From positions 1 through 46,519 of IMG/VR virus record IMGVR_UViG_3300032955_000004: 46,519 bases of DNA; one strand, 5' to 3'. The notes below the pieces were generated by a model. That model was not told the origin of the DNA and did no database searches. It saw only the letters and a list, made by a program, of their open reading frames with translations. This DNA is from a virus. The translations under genes and the position numbers were made by a program. Shown piece after piece: positions 14,879 to 22,563 of the stretch (its first letter is position 1; every line of letters begins with the position of its first letter).

Positions 14879-15018
14879 ACCGCGACCAGAAGAAACAGGC
14901 CGCCGCGCCGCCGGCGAAAGATCCCAAGGTCAAGCTGAAGCTCAAGCTGAAGGGCTCCAAAACGCAGGTGGGCAGCATCATGAGCAAGATGCTCGACCGC
15001 GACCAGGACGGCATGTAA
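14875..15018 (+). CDS. Small lysine-rich protein, 47 aa
   Basis: ATG 14875 overlaps the upstream stop (ATGA). The protein begins MNRDQKKQAAAPPAKDPKVK and continues with alternating Lys-Leu (LKLKLKGSK), then a helix with Met and Asp. It is directly followed by the next ATG. The tight packing and normal codon pattern support a real gene; role unknown. Confidence 0.6.
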   Translation: MNRDQKKQAAAPPAKDPKVKLKLKLKGSKTQVGSIMSKMLDRDQDGM

Positions 15019-15186
15019 ATGCCCTGGCAGTCCCAGGACGTCACCGGCAAAACCAAAAAGGCCAAGTCGCCGAAAGCCAAACGCCAGTGGGTTCACATCG
15101 CGAACCGGCTGCTCGCATCGGGTGAGAGCGAAGCTTCGGCGATAAAGCAAGCGAACGGCGTGATCAAACGCCAGTCGAAATCATGA
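15019..15186 (+). CDS. Small basic helical protein, 55 aa
   Basis: The ATG at 15019 abuts the previous stop. The C-terminal part (RQWVHIANRLLASGESEASA then IKQANGVIKRQ) matches a short helical pattern (W..VAN..L..G.SE..AI..AN) often seen in small phage head-region proteins. The N-terminus is Lys-rich. It overlaps the next gene's ATG by four bases. Confidence 0.6.
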   Translation: MPWQSQDVTGKTKKAKSPKAKRQWVHIANRLLASGESEASAIKQANGVIKRQSKS

Positions 15187-15842
15187 CCGCAATCAAAACC
15201 GTATGTTTCGCGCTGCTCGCGTTGTTCCTCGCGGGAGCGATTCTGCTGGCCCTCACGGTGGCAGCTGCGCACGCAGAGACAGTCCCTTCCTACGCTGTAC
15301 CGGTAGCCAGTTCCGCGGGCAACCCGCTTGCCCCGGGACTACAGGCCAGCATCATCGCCAACACCCAGGCTCAGATTGTGAAGATCAATCAATTCCAGAC
15401 CCAGGTGCTGGCCGGCGCCTGCCTGAATTGGACGGCAACGGCCACCAACGCGCGCAACGCGGGGCAGCCCATCCCGGCCCCACCCTCCCAGCCCGCGCAG
15501 CAGGTACTCAACGTCTCTTCGCCCGATAGCGACGGGACGATCTGGATGTGGGTCTCGAGCGACGGGGTGGTGGGCGCGCCGTGTCCTCCGCTGCCGCCGG
15601 TGGCTCCGCCCGCGGCGCCCAACACTCCGGATATCGGGCAGGTGCTGGTGAGCCCCTGGTATCAATGCCTGGCCGACGACACGATGGCGAATAACGCGGT
15701 GGTGAACATCAGCCCCGCGGGCACCTGGTCTACCGCGGCCGGCACGCAGGGCATCAGCTTCGTGTCCGGAACCAAGCCGCCGGCGGGGCAGTACGCCAAG
15801 ACGCCCGGCGTGATCGGGTGCTGGTACCTGAAGATCCAATGA
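15183..15842 (+). CDS. Exported or membrane-anchored protein, 219 aa
   Basis: A hydrophobic N-terminal segment (TVCFALLALFLAGAILLALT then VAAAHAE) reads as a signal peptide with an A-H-A type cleavage site, or as an anchor. The remainder is Pro/Ala-rich with four cysteines (ACLNW, APCPPL, YQCLAD, IGCWYL), which could form disulfides outside the cytoplasm. No family is recognised. A Sec-type N-terminus in the middle of a phage head operon is unexpected and recurs in four genes further right. It is coupled to its neighbours by four-base overlaps. Confidence 0.7.
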   Translation: MTAIKTVCFALLALFLAGAILLALTVAAAHAETVPSYAVPVASSAGNPLAPGLQASIIANTQAQIVKINQFQTQVLAGACLNWTATATNARNAGQPIPAPPSQPAQQVLNVSSPDSDGTIWMWVSSDGVVGAPCPPLPPVAPPAAPNTPDIGQVLVSPWYQCLADDTMANNAVVNISPAGTWSTAAGTQGISFVSGTKPPAGQYAKTPGVIGCWYLKIQ

Positions 15843-16120
15843 TTCACCGCTGCGGCGCCTGCGGGCTGGAAGCCGCGATCGGCAATCGAAGCCTCTGTGC
15901 CGACTGCCGGGCATTGCTCCAGCGCGTTGTCAACCGCTTGGCATACCGCCGGCGCAAAGGCGAACCGGTAAAGCCGGGCCAGGCCCACCGCGAATTCTGG
16001 AAGTTGTTTCCCCGAACCAAAAACCATGTTGAACAACGATGCCAAGACCACGTTACTCGGTGCGGCCGCCGCTGCCACGCTAGTAGCGAATCTCGATTGG
16101 ACGAAGCTCTTCGCCCATGA
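15839..16120 (+). CDS. Zinc-ribbon protein, 93 aa
   Basis: ATG 15839 overlaps the previous stop. The start MIHRCGACGLEAAIGNRSLC then ADCRALL carries two Cys pairs (CGAC and CADC) of a zinc ribbon, followed by a basic helical segment (NRLAYRRRKGEPVKPGQAHR). The last 32 residues overlap the holin-like gene in another frame and look less constrained; translation there may be real or the gene may have drifted. Confidence 0.55.
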   Translation: MIHRCGACGLEAAIGNRSLCADCRALLQRVVNRLAYRRRKGEPVKPGQAHREFWKLFPRTKNHVEQRCQDHVTRCGRRCHASSESRLDEALRP

Positions 16121-16205
16121 CCCGGGTGAGATCAGCAAAGCCGCCGGCGCCGTAATTGTGACGCTGTTCGGCCTCTTCACCAACAAGCCCGACCCGAAGA
16201 AGTGA
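16026..16205 (+). CDS. Small membrane protein, possible holin, 59 aa
   Basis: The frame from ATG 16026 encodes two short hydrophobic segments, TLLGAAAAATLVANL and AAGAVIVTLFGLF, with a small charged loop (DWTKLFAHDPGE) and a polar Lys-containing end. This size and topology fit a small holin or other phage membrane protein. It overlaps the 3' end of the zinc-ribbon gene and ends in a four-base overlap with the next gene. No lysozyme lies next to it, so holin is only a suggestion. Confidence 0.55.
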   Translation: MLNNDAKTTLLGAAAAATLVANLDWTKLFAHDPGEISKAAGAVIVTLFGLFTNKPDPKK

Positions 16206-16552
16206 CCGCTCCGATCATCGTCGCGGAGCGCTGCCCCTATTGCTCGAAGCCGCGCAGCCCGCGCGATCTGCTCAAGCTCACGGCGTTCACCATCTGCCAC
16301 GACTGCTACCAGCGTCACCTGTTGGCGCTCGACGGGCTCTCCACCGGACGCTACACCGGCAGCTGTTCAGAGTGCGGCCGTTCGGTCGCAGAAATCACCG
16401 CCAGGCAGCGAGACGGCGATAGAGGGGTGCGGATGCATGTCCATTTCGAGAACGGCATTTACCGGCCTATGTGCCTGGAGTGCTCGCGCGCGTACGTGCC
16501 GAAACGGGCCGATCTCTACGGGGACACCGCGTACTGGAGACAGAAAAACTGA
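16202..16552 (+). CDS. Multi-cysteine zinc protein, 116 aa
   Basis: GTG 16202 overlaps the previous stop. Cys pairs occur as CPYCSKP, ICHDCYQ, CSECGRS and a final MCLECSRAY, giving two treble-clef or ribbon-like zinc sites. It may bind nucleic acid, perhaps as an HNH-like relic, but the catalytic His pattern is not evident. It ends next to the ATG of the scaffold-like gene. Confidence 0.65.
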   Translation: MTAPIIVAERCPYCSKPRSPRDLLKLTAFTICHDCYQRHLLALDGLSTGRYTGSCSECGRSVAEITARQRDGDRGVRMHVHFENGIYRPMCLECSRAYVPKRADLYGDTAYWRQKN

Positions 16553-17427
16553 TGGACGAAGTCGAAGTCACCCCTGCGGGTGCACAACCGTCCGACGCGG
16601 GCGCCAAGCCCCAGGGCGGGAAGAACGACGAAAAAGTCCAGCTGACTCGAGCCGAATTCGAGGCGCTGCGACGGGAGAGGGACGAAGCCCGGCAATCGGA
16701 GCGTTACTGGGCGGGAGTGGCGCGGGGACGCCAGGGAGAGCCCGACAACCAGGTCGAAGAGCAGGAAGAGCAGATCGAGACCGCTGATCTGATTCCGGAA
16801 GTCACCGGCGACAGCACGGTGGACGAAGCCATTTTCTCCGACCCTGACAAGTGGACCGACGCGATCGCGCGCGGCCCGCAGGCCATCCAGGCATTCATTC
16901 GCAAGGCCGGCTATGTGACCGCGAAAGAAGCGGCCGACATCGCGGCGAAGGTCGCGCAGCGCACGGTGCAGGTAGAGCGCCAGAAGCTCGGATCGGACGC
17001 CGCCATCGTGGGCGAGTTTCCGGACTTGCGGAACAACGAGTCACCCCTGTTCAAAGCCACCGCGGCGGAACTCAAAAAACTGGTGGCGCTCGACCCCAGC
17101 GCGCGGAATCGTCCGGCGACATTGTATGCGGCCGCCACGGCTGCCAAGGCCAAGCTGGACGCCGCCGAGAAGCGCCAGGAGCGGAACCGCGAGAACCGCG
17201 ACGAGGACGATTTCTACGAGCGCTTCGAGCGCGAGGACGAAACCGAACGGCGCCAGAGGGCCGCGGCCCAGGACGGCTCCCGTACGCGCACCCGGGAAAG
17301 CGCCGACGACGACACCTACCTCGGACCCGAAGCCCGGGCCGTAATCGCCGGCATGGGCATCACGGACGCGGAATTCCAGGCCTCGGCCAGAGAGATCCGC
17401 GGCGCACGTCCCCGGGGGAGGCGCTAA
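16552..17427 (+). CDS. Scaffold-like head-assembly protein, 291 aa
   Basis: The protein is acidic, charged and almost entirely predicted helix, with coiled-coil sections (LTRAEFEALRRERDEARQSE and AKLDAAEKRQERNRENRDED) and a basic end (SAREIRGARPRGRR). It sits between portal and capsid genes, where podoviruses and siphoviruses encode the internal scaffold. There is no protease-like motif. The ATG at 16552 shares its A with the upstream TGA region. Assigned from composition and position only. Confidence 0.6.
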   Translation: MDEVEVTPAGAQPSDAGAKPQGGKNDEKVQLTRAEFEALRRERDEARQSERYWAGVARGRQGEPDNQVEEQEEQIETADLIPEVTGDSTVDEAIFSDPDKWTDAIARGPQAIQAFIRKAGYVTAKEAADIAAKVAQRTVQVERQKLGSDAAIVGEFPDLRNNESPLFKATAAELKKLVALDPSARNRPATLYAAATAAKAKLDAAEKRQERNRENRDEDDFYERFEREDETERRQRAAAQDGSRTRTRESADDDTYLGPEARAVIAGMGITDAEFQASAREIRGARPRGRR

Positions 17428-17697
17428 ATGGCGAAGAAAAAGATTTCCCCTGCTATACCCACAGAGCCCGCGATCGCGGAGAGCGAGCCCAAAGCGGAAG
17501 ACATCGGCCCTCCGGGTAAGTCCGATGACGCGGGCATTCCCAAAGCCGGCATGAGCCCGGTCCCGTTCAAGGTCTGGACGATGGACGAGCTGGTGGCGGA
17601 ATACTTCCCGAACGCCAAGCGCCTGAGCGGTGGCGTGGTGGCGGGACTCCAGCGCGAACTGCGCAGGCGCAACCGGAAAGCGGAGAAGGGGTACTGA
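17428..17697 (+). CDS. Hypothetical protein, 89 aa
   Basis: The ATG follows the scaffold-like gene's stop directly. The N-terminal half is a Pro/Lys/Glu low-complexity tail; the C-terminal half (FKVWTMDELVAEYFPNAKRL then SGGVVAGLQRELRRRNR) is a short helical, possibly nucleic-acid-binding unit. Not recognised. Confidence 0.6.
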   Translation: MAKKKISPAIPTEPAIAESEPKAEDIGPPGKSDDAGIPKAGMSPVPFKVWTMDELVAEYFPNAKRLSGGVVAGLQRELRRRNRKAEKGY

Positions 17698-17699
17698 CC

Positions 17700-18284
17700 A
17701 TGGCGAAAAAAATCATGAGCGCCGGAGGTGTCGGCGAATCGAAACGCTTCGGCGGAGCGTCGCCCGATGCCGACCGCAATCCCGTGCTCGACCTGCATGT
17801 GGGCGGAATGCTGGTGCGCGACATGCCCCTCGAATCGCAGGCGCGGATTCTCTATCAGCAGACCGACGAAGGCATCGCCGCCAATAACGCGGGCAAGAGC
17901 GAGAACCGCGTTGCGGTCATCGCCGAAGGATTCGATAAAGCCCTCCACCAACGCCGCGACGATCTGAAAGACCGCGGCATGGAGCCCTACGAGGCGCGCG
18001 ATCCGTTGAAGGAAGTCGCCGATGCGCATGCCGTTCCCGGAATGCGCCCGAAGTTCTTGTCGCCGCGGCGCGTGAAGGAAAACGGCGGCACTGGCGATTA
18101 TGTGGTTGTGAAGGAAGCGAACGGAGATCCGGTGCGGGTCAAGGGAATGATCCTGGGCCACATGCCGGAGGAACGGGCGCGAGCAAGGAACCGGCATTAC
18201 CAGGCGAAGTCCAACGCCCTGCTGCAACAGATCACCGAAAGGTATAAGCAGGAAGGCGGGCCCACCGCGGTAGTGGACCAGTAA
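17700..18284 (+). CDS. Hypothetical head-region protein, 194 aa
   Basis: The ATG at 17700 follows GGAGAAGGGG. The sequence has a beta-like centre (LDLHVGGMLVRDMPLESQAR) and a helical, charged second half (AGKSENRVAVIAEGFDKALH). The location before the capsid genes and the adaptor-like composition suggest a head-completion or minor capsid role, but nothing specific is recognisable. It is the last gene before a 122-base structured gap. Confidence 0.55.
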   Translation: MAKKIMSAGGVGESKRFGGASPDADRNPVLDLHVGGMLVRDMPLESQARILYQQTDEGIAANNAGKSENRVAVIAEGFDKALHQRRDDLKDRGMEPYEARDPLKEVADAHAVPGMRPKFLSPRRVKENGGTGDYVVVKEANGDPVRVKGMILGHMPEERARARNRHYQAKSNALLQQITERYKQEGGPTAVVDQ

Positions 18285-18302
18285 AGAGAAACGCGAAGCA
18301 GG

Positions 18303-18341
18303 CGCGTGCACCTTGTCCGGACCTTTCCGGCACCGCACGCG
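18303..18341 (+). promoter_or_regulatory. Structured leader before the capsid genes
   Basis: The 122-base gap 18285-18406 contains CGCGTGC (18303-18309) pairing with GCACGCG (18335-18341) around an inner GTCCGGAC palindrome. A second weak hairpin (about 18374-18398, GAGTTGAG/CTCAATT) stands just before the Shine-Dalgarno sequence GGGAG. This may be an RNA processing or stability element for the highly expressed capsid mRNA. No promoter motif is clear. Confidence 0.4.
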
Positions 18342-18406
18342 GCTTACCTCAGGCCACCAGGTCTTCGCTCTCGAGTTGAGGCGCGACATCTCAATTGGGA
18401 GTGAAC

Positions 18407-18922
18407 ATGGCAAACGTCAATAACGCGCACGGGCTGCGGCCGCTGATGCGCTCGATCGCCGGCGGCCCCGCCGCGGTCCTGCCGGCCCACAAGCTGGTGG
18501 GCGACGGCACGGCGCTCTTTATTTACGACGCCGTCGCCAAAGCGGCTTCGGGCACCAAGACCACCCAGTGCATCACCGCCGGTACCGCCGGCGCGGCACT
18601 GGAAGGCGTCAACCTCATCTACGGCAAGGCAGCGACCGCCACCGACCACCTCATCATCCCGGGCACCACCCAGGTGTTTGAGGCGCAGATCGACACGATC
18701 GCGGCCGCCAACATGGGACAGAACTGCGCCCTGGTAGCGGGCGCGGGCAGCACCGTCACGTACATGTCGGGCCATAGCTTGAACGGCGTTGCCGCCACCA
18801 ATACGCTCGCGTTCCACGTGGTGGGACTGTGGGCCTCTTCGGACAACGCGCTGGGCGCCTATGCGCGCATCGAAGTGATCTTCAACAAGGGTCAACTGGT
18901 TGACCAGGCGCTGGGGGTGTAA
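18407..18922 (+). CDS. Probable capsid decoration/stabilisation protein, 171 aa
   Basis: The start ATG 18407 has GGGAG eight bases upstream. The N-terminus MANVNNAHGLRPLMRSIAGG is typical of small beta-rich proteins encoded directly before major capsid genes. The rest is Gly/Ala/Thr-rich beta sequence (GAALEGVNLIYGKAATATDH) without membrane segments. It probably binds the capsid surface. Homology was not tested. Confidence 0.6.
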   Translation: MANVNNAHGLRPLMRSIAGGPAAVLPAHKLVGDGTALFIYDAVAKAASGTKTTQCITAGTAGAALEGVNLIYGKAATATDHLIIPGTTQVFEAQIDTIAAANMGQNCALVAGAGSTVTYMSGHSLNGVAATNTLAFHVVGLWASSDNALGAYARIEVIFNKGQLVDQALGV

Positions 18923-18924
18923 TC

Positions 18925-19854
18925 GTGCAAATCAGAGGACAATTTTCAGACTTCTTTTTCGAGACGATGCTCCCGGCCCTGAACGCCAAGATCTGGCAGA
19001 ACTTCAAGGCCAAGCCGCATCAGTATCAGAAACTGATGCGCGTCGAGACCACCAACCGCTCGATCGAGCAGTACGTGGTGATGGCGGGAGTGGGACTCCC
19101 GACCCTGGTGCAGGAAGGCGCGGACACGCCCACCGACAACTTCGTGCAGGGACCGTATCAAAATTTCAAGCCCGCCAAATACGGGCTCGGAATCGCGGCC
19201 TCGCAGGAGTTGATCGAAGACGACAAGTTCGGCGTGATCTCGCGCCGTTCGGTCGCGCTTTCGAACTCGATTCAACAGTCGCGCGAAATCCAGGCAGCGA
19301 GCATCTATAACAACGCTTTTGACGCGACGGGCTCCTACTACGGGCCCGACGGCGTGGCGCTCTGCTCCTCGTCTCACCCGCTGATCAAGGCCGGCGGCAC
19401 GCAGAACAACCTTCTCAGCGTGCCGGCGGACCTCGATGTGGCATCGCTGGAGCTAGCGCTAACGGATTGGGAAAGCACCAAGACCCACGAAGGGTTCCTG
19501 CAGATGCTTCCTACCCCGCGCCTGCTGGTCGCCAGTGCGAACCGCTGGAACGCTGCGGAAATCCTGAAGAGCCAAATGCGCTCCGATACCGCTAACAACA
19601 CCACCAACGCTTTCAAGTACACCGAGACCGGCGGCGTGATCGAGCCGATCGTCTGGCCGTACCTGACCGACATCGACTGCTGGTTCCTGGTGGCTCCTCC
19701 CGAAGAAACCGAAATGATCTGGCTCGACCGGAAGGCGCCCTACACCAAAAGCGACTACACCGAGAAGACCGAGACCGGCTACGTGTACATGCGGTACCGA
19801 GCCACCTACGGTTTTTATGGGTGGCGCGGTTTGTACGGCACCCCGGGGGCGTGA
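18925..19854 (+). CDS. Major capsid protein, 309 aa
   Basis: The sequence fits the HK97-fold capsid proteins of the Mu gpT-like or related class: an N-terminal region with FFETMLPALNAKIWQ, an early IEQYVVMAGVGLPTLVQEGA, a spine-helix region (GIAASQELIEDDKFGVISRR then SVALSNSIQQSREIQAASIY), the loop with SSSHPLIKAGGTQNN, and a C-terminal domain with the Asn-rich AATM-like stretch and WLDRKAPYTKSDYTEKTETG. Start is GTG 18925, two bases after the previous stop. An intrinsic terminator follows 31 bases after the stop, matching the pattern of strong capsid expression. Confidence 0.85.
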   Translation: MQIRGQFSDFFFETMLPALNAKIWQNFKAKPHQYQKLMRVETTNRSIEQYVVMAGVGLPTLVQEGADTPTDNFVQGPYQNFKPAKYGLGIAASQELIEDDKFGVISRRSVALSNSIQQSREIQAASIYNNAFDATGSYYGPDGVALCSSSHPLIKAGGTQNNLLSVPADLDVASLELALTDWESTKTHEGFLQMLPTPRLLVASANRWNAAEILKSQMRSDTANNTTNAFKYTETGGVIEPIVWPYLTDIDCWFLVAPPEETEMIWLDRKAPYTKSDYTEKTETGYVYMRYRATYGFYGWRGLYGTPGA

Positions 19855-19885
19855 GCCCGAACAGTTTCCTTGTCCTTGAGCGAAT

Positions 19886-19918
19886 GGGGCCGGCTTTAAC
19901 CGGCCGGCCCCGATTTTT
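19886..19918 (+). terminator. Intrinsic terminator after the major capsid gene
   Basis: GGGGCCGGC (19886-19894) pairs perfectly with GCCGGCCCC (19903-19911) around an eight-base loop, followed by GATTTTT. This would end or attenuate the portal to capsid transcript. No GGCGATA copy lies between it and the next gene, so the following genes probably depend on read-through. Confidence 0.85.
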
Positions 19919-19936
19919 CACGGGAGAAAAAAGAGA

Positions 19937-20602
19937 ATGCCTTCCACTTCAATGGCGACCTTCGGGACGCGGCTCTACACGCGCCTCAGCTCGGTCTGGA
20001 TCAAGCCCACGCTGCACAAGGGCGACGCCAGCGGCAACTACGGCGTGCGCGACATGACGCGGATCGTTATCCAGCGCAACCTCAGCCAAACCACCGACCT
20101 GCTGCAATTCCTGGACGAGAACGGCAACGTTCTTTCGGGAGTGGACAACGCGGGCAACAAGTACATCTCGGGCGTCCCCACTTTGAAAGAGTGCGCCACG
20201 CTCGTCACCATTTCGGCAGCCAACATCACCGACACCGGAGCGGGCCACCTGGGCAACGCCACGGGCGTGGTGTTGGTTCCCGATCCGGCGGCCGGTTCGC
20301 TGGTCGAACTGATCAGCTGCGTGATGAGCTATACCTACGCGACCGCGGCCTATACCGGCGGCGGCAACATCACGGTGAACAGCGACGGCGGATCGGCCCT
20401 GACCGGCCTGATTAGTTACGCAAGCTCGATCGGTGCCGGCGCGTCGAACATCACCCAGTTCGTGCCGCTCTCGACGGCCGGCAACACGCTGATTTCGGCC
20501 AAGGGCTTCAACCTGGTCGCGGCGGCCGCGCCGACTCAGCCGGGCACCGCGGCTGGCACGGTGAAGGTCTACACCCGTTACCGGTTGTACACCTCGCTCT
20601 AG
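19937..20602 (+). CDS. Virion-region beta-rich protein, 221 aa
   Basis: The start is supported by GGGAGAAAAAAGAG before ATG 19937. The N-terminal 50 residues contain a basic segment (TRIVIQRNLSQTTDLLQFLD) and a fibre-like ENGNVLSGVDNAGNKYISGV element, which is common in phage tail or head fibres. The rest is Ala/Gly/Thr-rich beta structure ending KVYTRYRLYTSL. A head-fibre or minor structural role is likely. Confidence 0.55.
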   Translation: MPSTSMATFGTRLYTRLSSVWIKPTLHKGDASGNYGVRDMTRIVIQRNLSQTTDLLQFLDENGNVLSGVDNAGNKYISGVPTLKECATLVTISAANITDTGAGHLGNATGVVLVPDPAAGSLVELISCVMSYTYATAAYTGGGNITVNSDGGSALTGLISYASSIGAGASNITQFVPLSTAGNTLISAKGFNLVAAAAPTQPGTAAGTVKVYTRYRLYTSL

Positions 20603-20611
20603 GAAGCTGCG

Positions 20612-20998
20612 ATGTACAAGAATCGCATCGATGTCTTACCGGTGGCGGCGAGGACCGCCAACACCGCCATCAGGCCGATCGTGGCGCGCTATACAGCGTC
20701 GCTGAGGCTTTATCTGAACGTGTCGGCAGTGTCGGGGACCGGCGGGATCTATCCGGTGGTGCGGGGATACGACCCGTACGGCGGCGTGGTGGAGCTGACC
20801 AACGGCGGAGACGCCATCACCCAGACCGGCGTGTATGCGTACGAGATGAACTCTCTCAATACGCCTTCCGACGCGGTGGGCTCGATCCGCGAGGTGACGG
20901 GACGGAGCGTGCCGTATCAATTCGACGTCCTGGTCAAGCACCTGGATGCCTCGAGCTACACCTATGCGCTCACCGTCGAGATGGTGGACGACGACTAG
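20612..20998 (+). CDS. Hypothetical virion-region protein, 128 aa
   Basis: The start ATG at 20612 follows TAGGAAGC. The product is entirely beta-like (ARYTASLRLYLNVSAVSGTG, YPVVRGYDPYGGVVELTNGG) with no membrane segment and no cysteines. Small beta-sandwich proteins of this kind are usual for minor capsid or tail components. Not recognised. Confidence 0.6.
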   Translation: MYKNRIDVLPVAARTANTAIRPIVARYTASLRLYLNVSAVSGTGGIYPVVRGYDPYGGVVELTNGGDAITQTGVYAYEMNSLNTPSDAVGSIREVTGRSVPYQFDVLVKHLDASSYTYALTVEMVDDD

Positions 20999-21007
20999 GA
21001 GAAGATC

Positions 21008-21679
21008 ATGGATTTTTCAGGACTCAGAATCGGACCTCAGACCCTCGCTGACGGCGTGCCGCAGACGTGGGCGCGGGGCAACAAGGAAGCCGCCGCGGTG
21101 GGCGCCAACCTCGGCGGGATCTACGAGGAGGCCTCCATCCGGGGGCAGATCTTCTCGCTCACGCTCGCTCTGAGCACGGGCAACGCGGTGGCGGCGGGAA
21201 ACATCGTAGGGGCGGCGGCTGCCGCATCCACGCAGTTCGCACTGGGCAATCCGGCCAACAGCGGCAAGAACCTGGTGCTGCTCGAATTCGGATTGGCTTT
21301 CGACGTGGCGACGACGGCCCAGATGCCGTATGGACCCGTGTTCCACGGCTATATACCGGCTCCGTTGTGGACGGCGGCCGCCGCGGGAACCATCCTGAGC
21401 TCGGTATTCGGCTCCAACATGGCATCGGTGGCGAAACCATTCGTCTCGGCCGGCGGCGCCACGCTCACCGGCGGATCGGCCCCGGTGACCCACAAGCTCA
21501 CCAATTTCGCGACGACCAATACCACGCAGGCCTCGCCGTATCTGATCAACACGATCGAGTACCTGGACGGCAAACTGATCGTGCCCCCGGGCGCGACCTG
21601 GCTGCCGCTGTTCCAGGCGGCGGGTTCGACCAATTTCGCTTACGGCGTTTCGATCACCTGGCGGGAAGTGCCAGTTTAA
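21008..21679 (+). CDS. Structural protein paralogue A, 223 aa
   Basis: TAGGAGAAGATC precedes ATG 21008. The protein begins MDFSGLRIGPQTLADGVPQT and continues GANLGGIYEEASIRGQIFSL; this start is shared almost exactly with the next gene. The remainder is a beta-rich, Gly/Ala-rich domain with a C-terminal EYLDGKLIVPPGATWLPLFQ and TWREVPV. It is likely a virion surface protein present in two tandem copies. Confidence 0.7.
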   Translation: MDFSGLRIGPQTLADGVPQTWARGNKEAAAVGANLGGIYEEASIRGQIFSLTLALSTGNAVAAGNIVGAAAAASTQFALGNPANSGKNLVLLEFGLAFDVATTAQMPYGPVFHGYIPAPLWTAAAAGTILSSVFGSNMASVAKPFVSAGGATLTGGSAPVTHKLTNFATTNTTQASPYLINTIEYLDGKLIVPPGATWLPLFQAAGSTNFAYGVSITWREVPV

Positions 21680-21689
21680 GGAGCAAATC

Positions 21690-22343
21690 ATGGATTATTC
21701 AGGATTGAGAGTAGGCCCGCAGCAGCTGGCCGACGGCACCCCGCAGGCCAATGCGCGAGCGACCAAAGAGGGCGCCGCGGTAGGCGCGAACCTCGGGGGC
21801 ATTTACGAAGAGGCCAATATCCGCGGGCAGGTCTTCAGCCTCGTCTTGGCGGCGACCACCACGGGGATCGCGGCGGGCCATCAGAGCGGGGCGGGAGCCG
21901 CGGCGTCCACCCAGTTCGCCGTATTCAATCCGGCGGCCAGCGGCAAATACATCGTGCTGCTCGAATTCGCCCTCGGAGTGATCAGCGGCACCATGCCGGC
22001 CGGGCCGGTGCTGCACGCGTACATCCCGAACGTGCCGACGCTGGCGGCCAGCGGAACCGTATTGTCGAACGTGCTGGGCAGCACGCCTTCCTCGATCGCG
22101 CGCTGCTACACCAGCGCCGGCGGAGCGGCCCTGACCGGTGGACAGGCGCCGGTGAATCACAAAATCGCGAATTTCGCTTCGACCGCCACGCCACAAGCTT
22201 CGCCGTATTTGGTGAACACGATGGAATACATCGACGGCAAGCTGGTGATCCCGCCAGGAGCCGGCTGGCTGCCGATGTTCTCGGGCGCGGGGACCTCGCT
22301 GCTTTGCGGCCTATCGGTAACCTGGCGCGAAGTCGCGCTCTGA
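21690..22343 (+). CDS. Structural protein paralogue B, 217 aa
   Basis: AAGGAGCAAATC precedes ATG 21690. The protein starts MDYSGLRVGPQQLADGTPQA and matches its upstream neighbour along its whole length (GANLGGIYEEANIRGQVFSL; EYIDGKLVIPPGAGWLPMFS; TWREVAL). The two genes are a tandem duplication that has diverged mainly in the centre. It is the last gene before a GGCGATA start. Confidence 0.7.
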   Translation: MDYSGLRVGPQQLADGTPQANARATKEGAAVGANLGGIYEEANIRGQVFSLVLAATTTGIAAGHQSGAGAAASTQFAVFNPAASGKYIVLLEFALGVISGTMPAGPVLHAYIPNVPTLAASGTVLSNVLGSTPSSIARCYTSAGGAALTGGQAPVNHKIANFASTATPQASPYLVNTMEYIDGKLVIPPGAGWLPMFSGAGTSLLCGLSVTWREVAL

Positions 22344-22375
22344 TATCCCAGCGGGGTCTGGTAAAAGGCTCTCCA

Positions 22376-22382
22376 GGCGATA
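22376..22382 (+). promoter_or_regulatory. GGCGATA late-promoter candidate before fibre operon
   Basis: GGCGATA, AGCGGGT, GTG. The GTG begins a 57-residue ORF in a 46-base gap with no Shine-Dalgarno sequence. A TAAA occurs ten bases upstream of the heptamer, closer than the roughly 15 bases typical of FliA-class -35 elements. Confidence 0.55.
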
Positions 22383-22389
22383 AGCGGGT

Positions 22390-22563
22390 GTGAAAGGCAC
22401 ACCGCAGCTGTTCAGCGGATCCGCCGCCGGCAAACCGCAGTTGCTCTCGGGTTCGCCGGCGCCGGGCACTCCGCAACTGCTTTACAGCGGCCCGCTGTTC
22501 GACCAGATGCCGGGGAATTTCGACGAGACCCCGGGCACGTTTGACGAGGCGGAGCTCCCATGA
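22390..22563 (+). CDS. Short repeat protein, 57 aa
   Basis: GTG 22390 follows the GGCGATA motif by seven bases. The sequence has three imperfect units of about 12 residues (GTPQLFSGSAA, GKPQLLSGSPAP, GTPQLLYSGP), then an acidic end with NFDETPGTFDEAELP. The stop overlaps the ATG of the fibre gene. It is the first gene of the fibre module; it may cap or assist the fibre, but no homologue is known to me. Confidence 0.55.
   Translation: MKGTPQLFSGSAAGKPQLLSGSPAPGTPQLLYSGPLFDQMPGNFDETPGTFDEAELP

Noticed and set aside
2149-16421. Further GGCGATA copies at 2149, 14574, 15138 and 16415 on the plus strand, and at 1743 and 7090 on the minus strand
   Set aside because: They lie inside coding sequence and are not followed by a start codon at the right distance. 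Several chance copies are expected for a seven-base word in a genome of this size.
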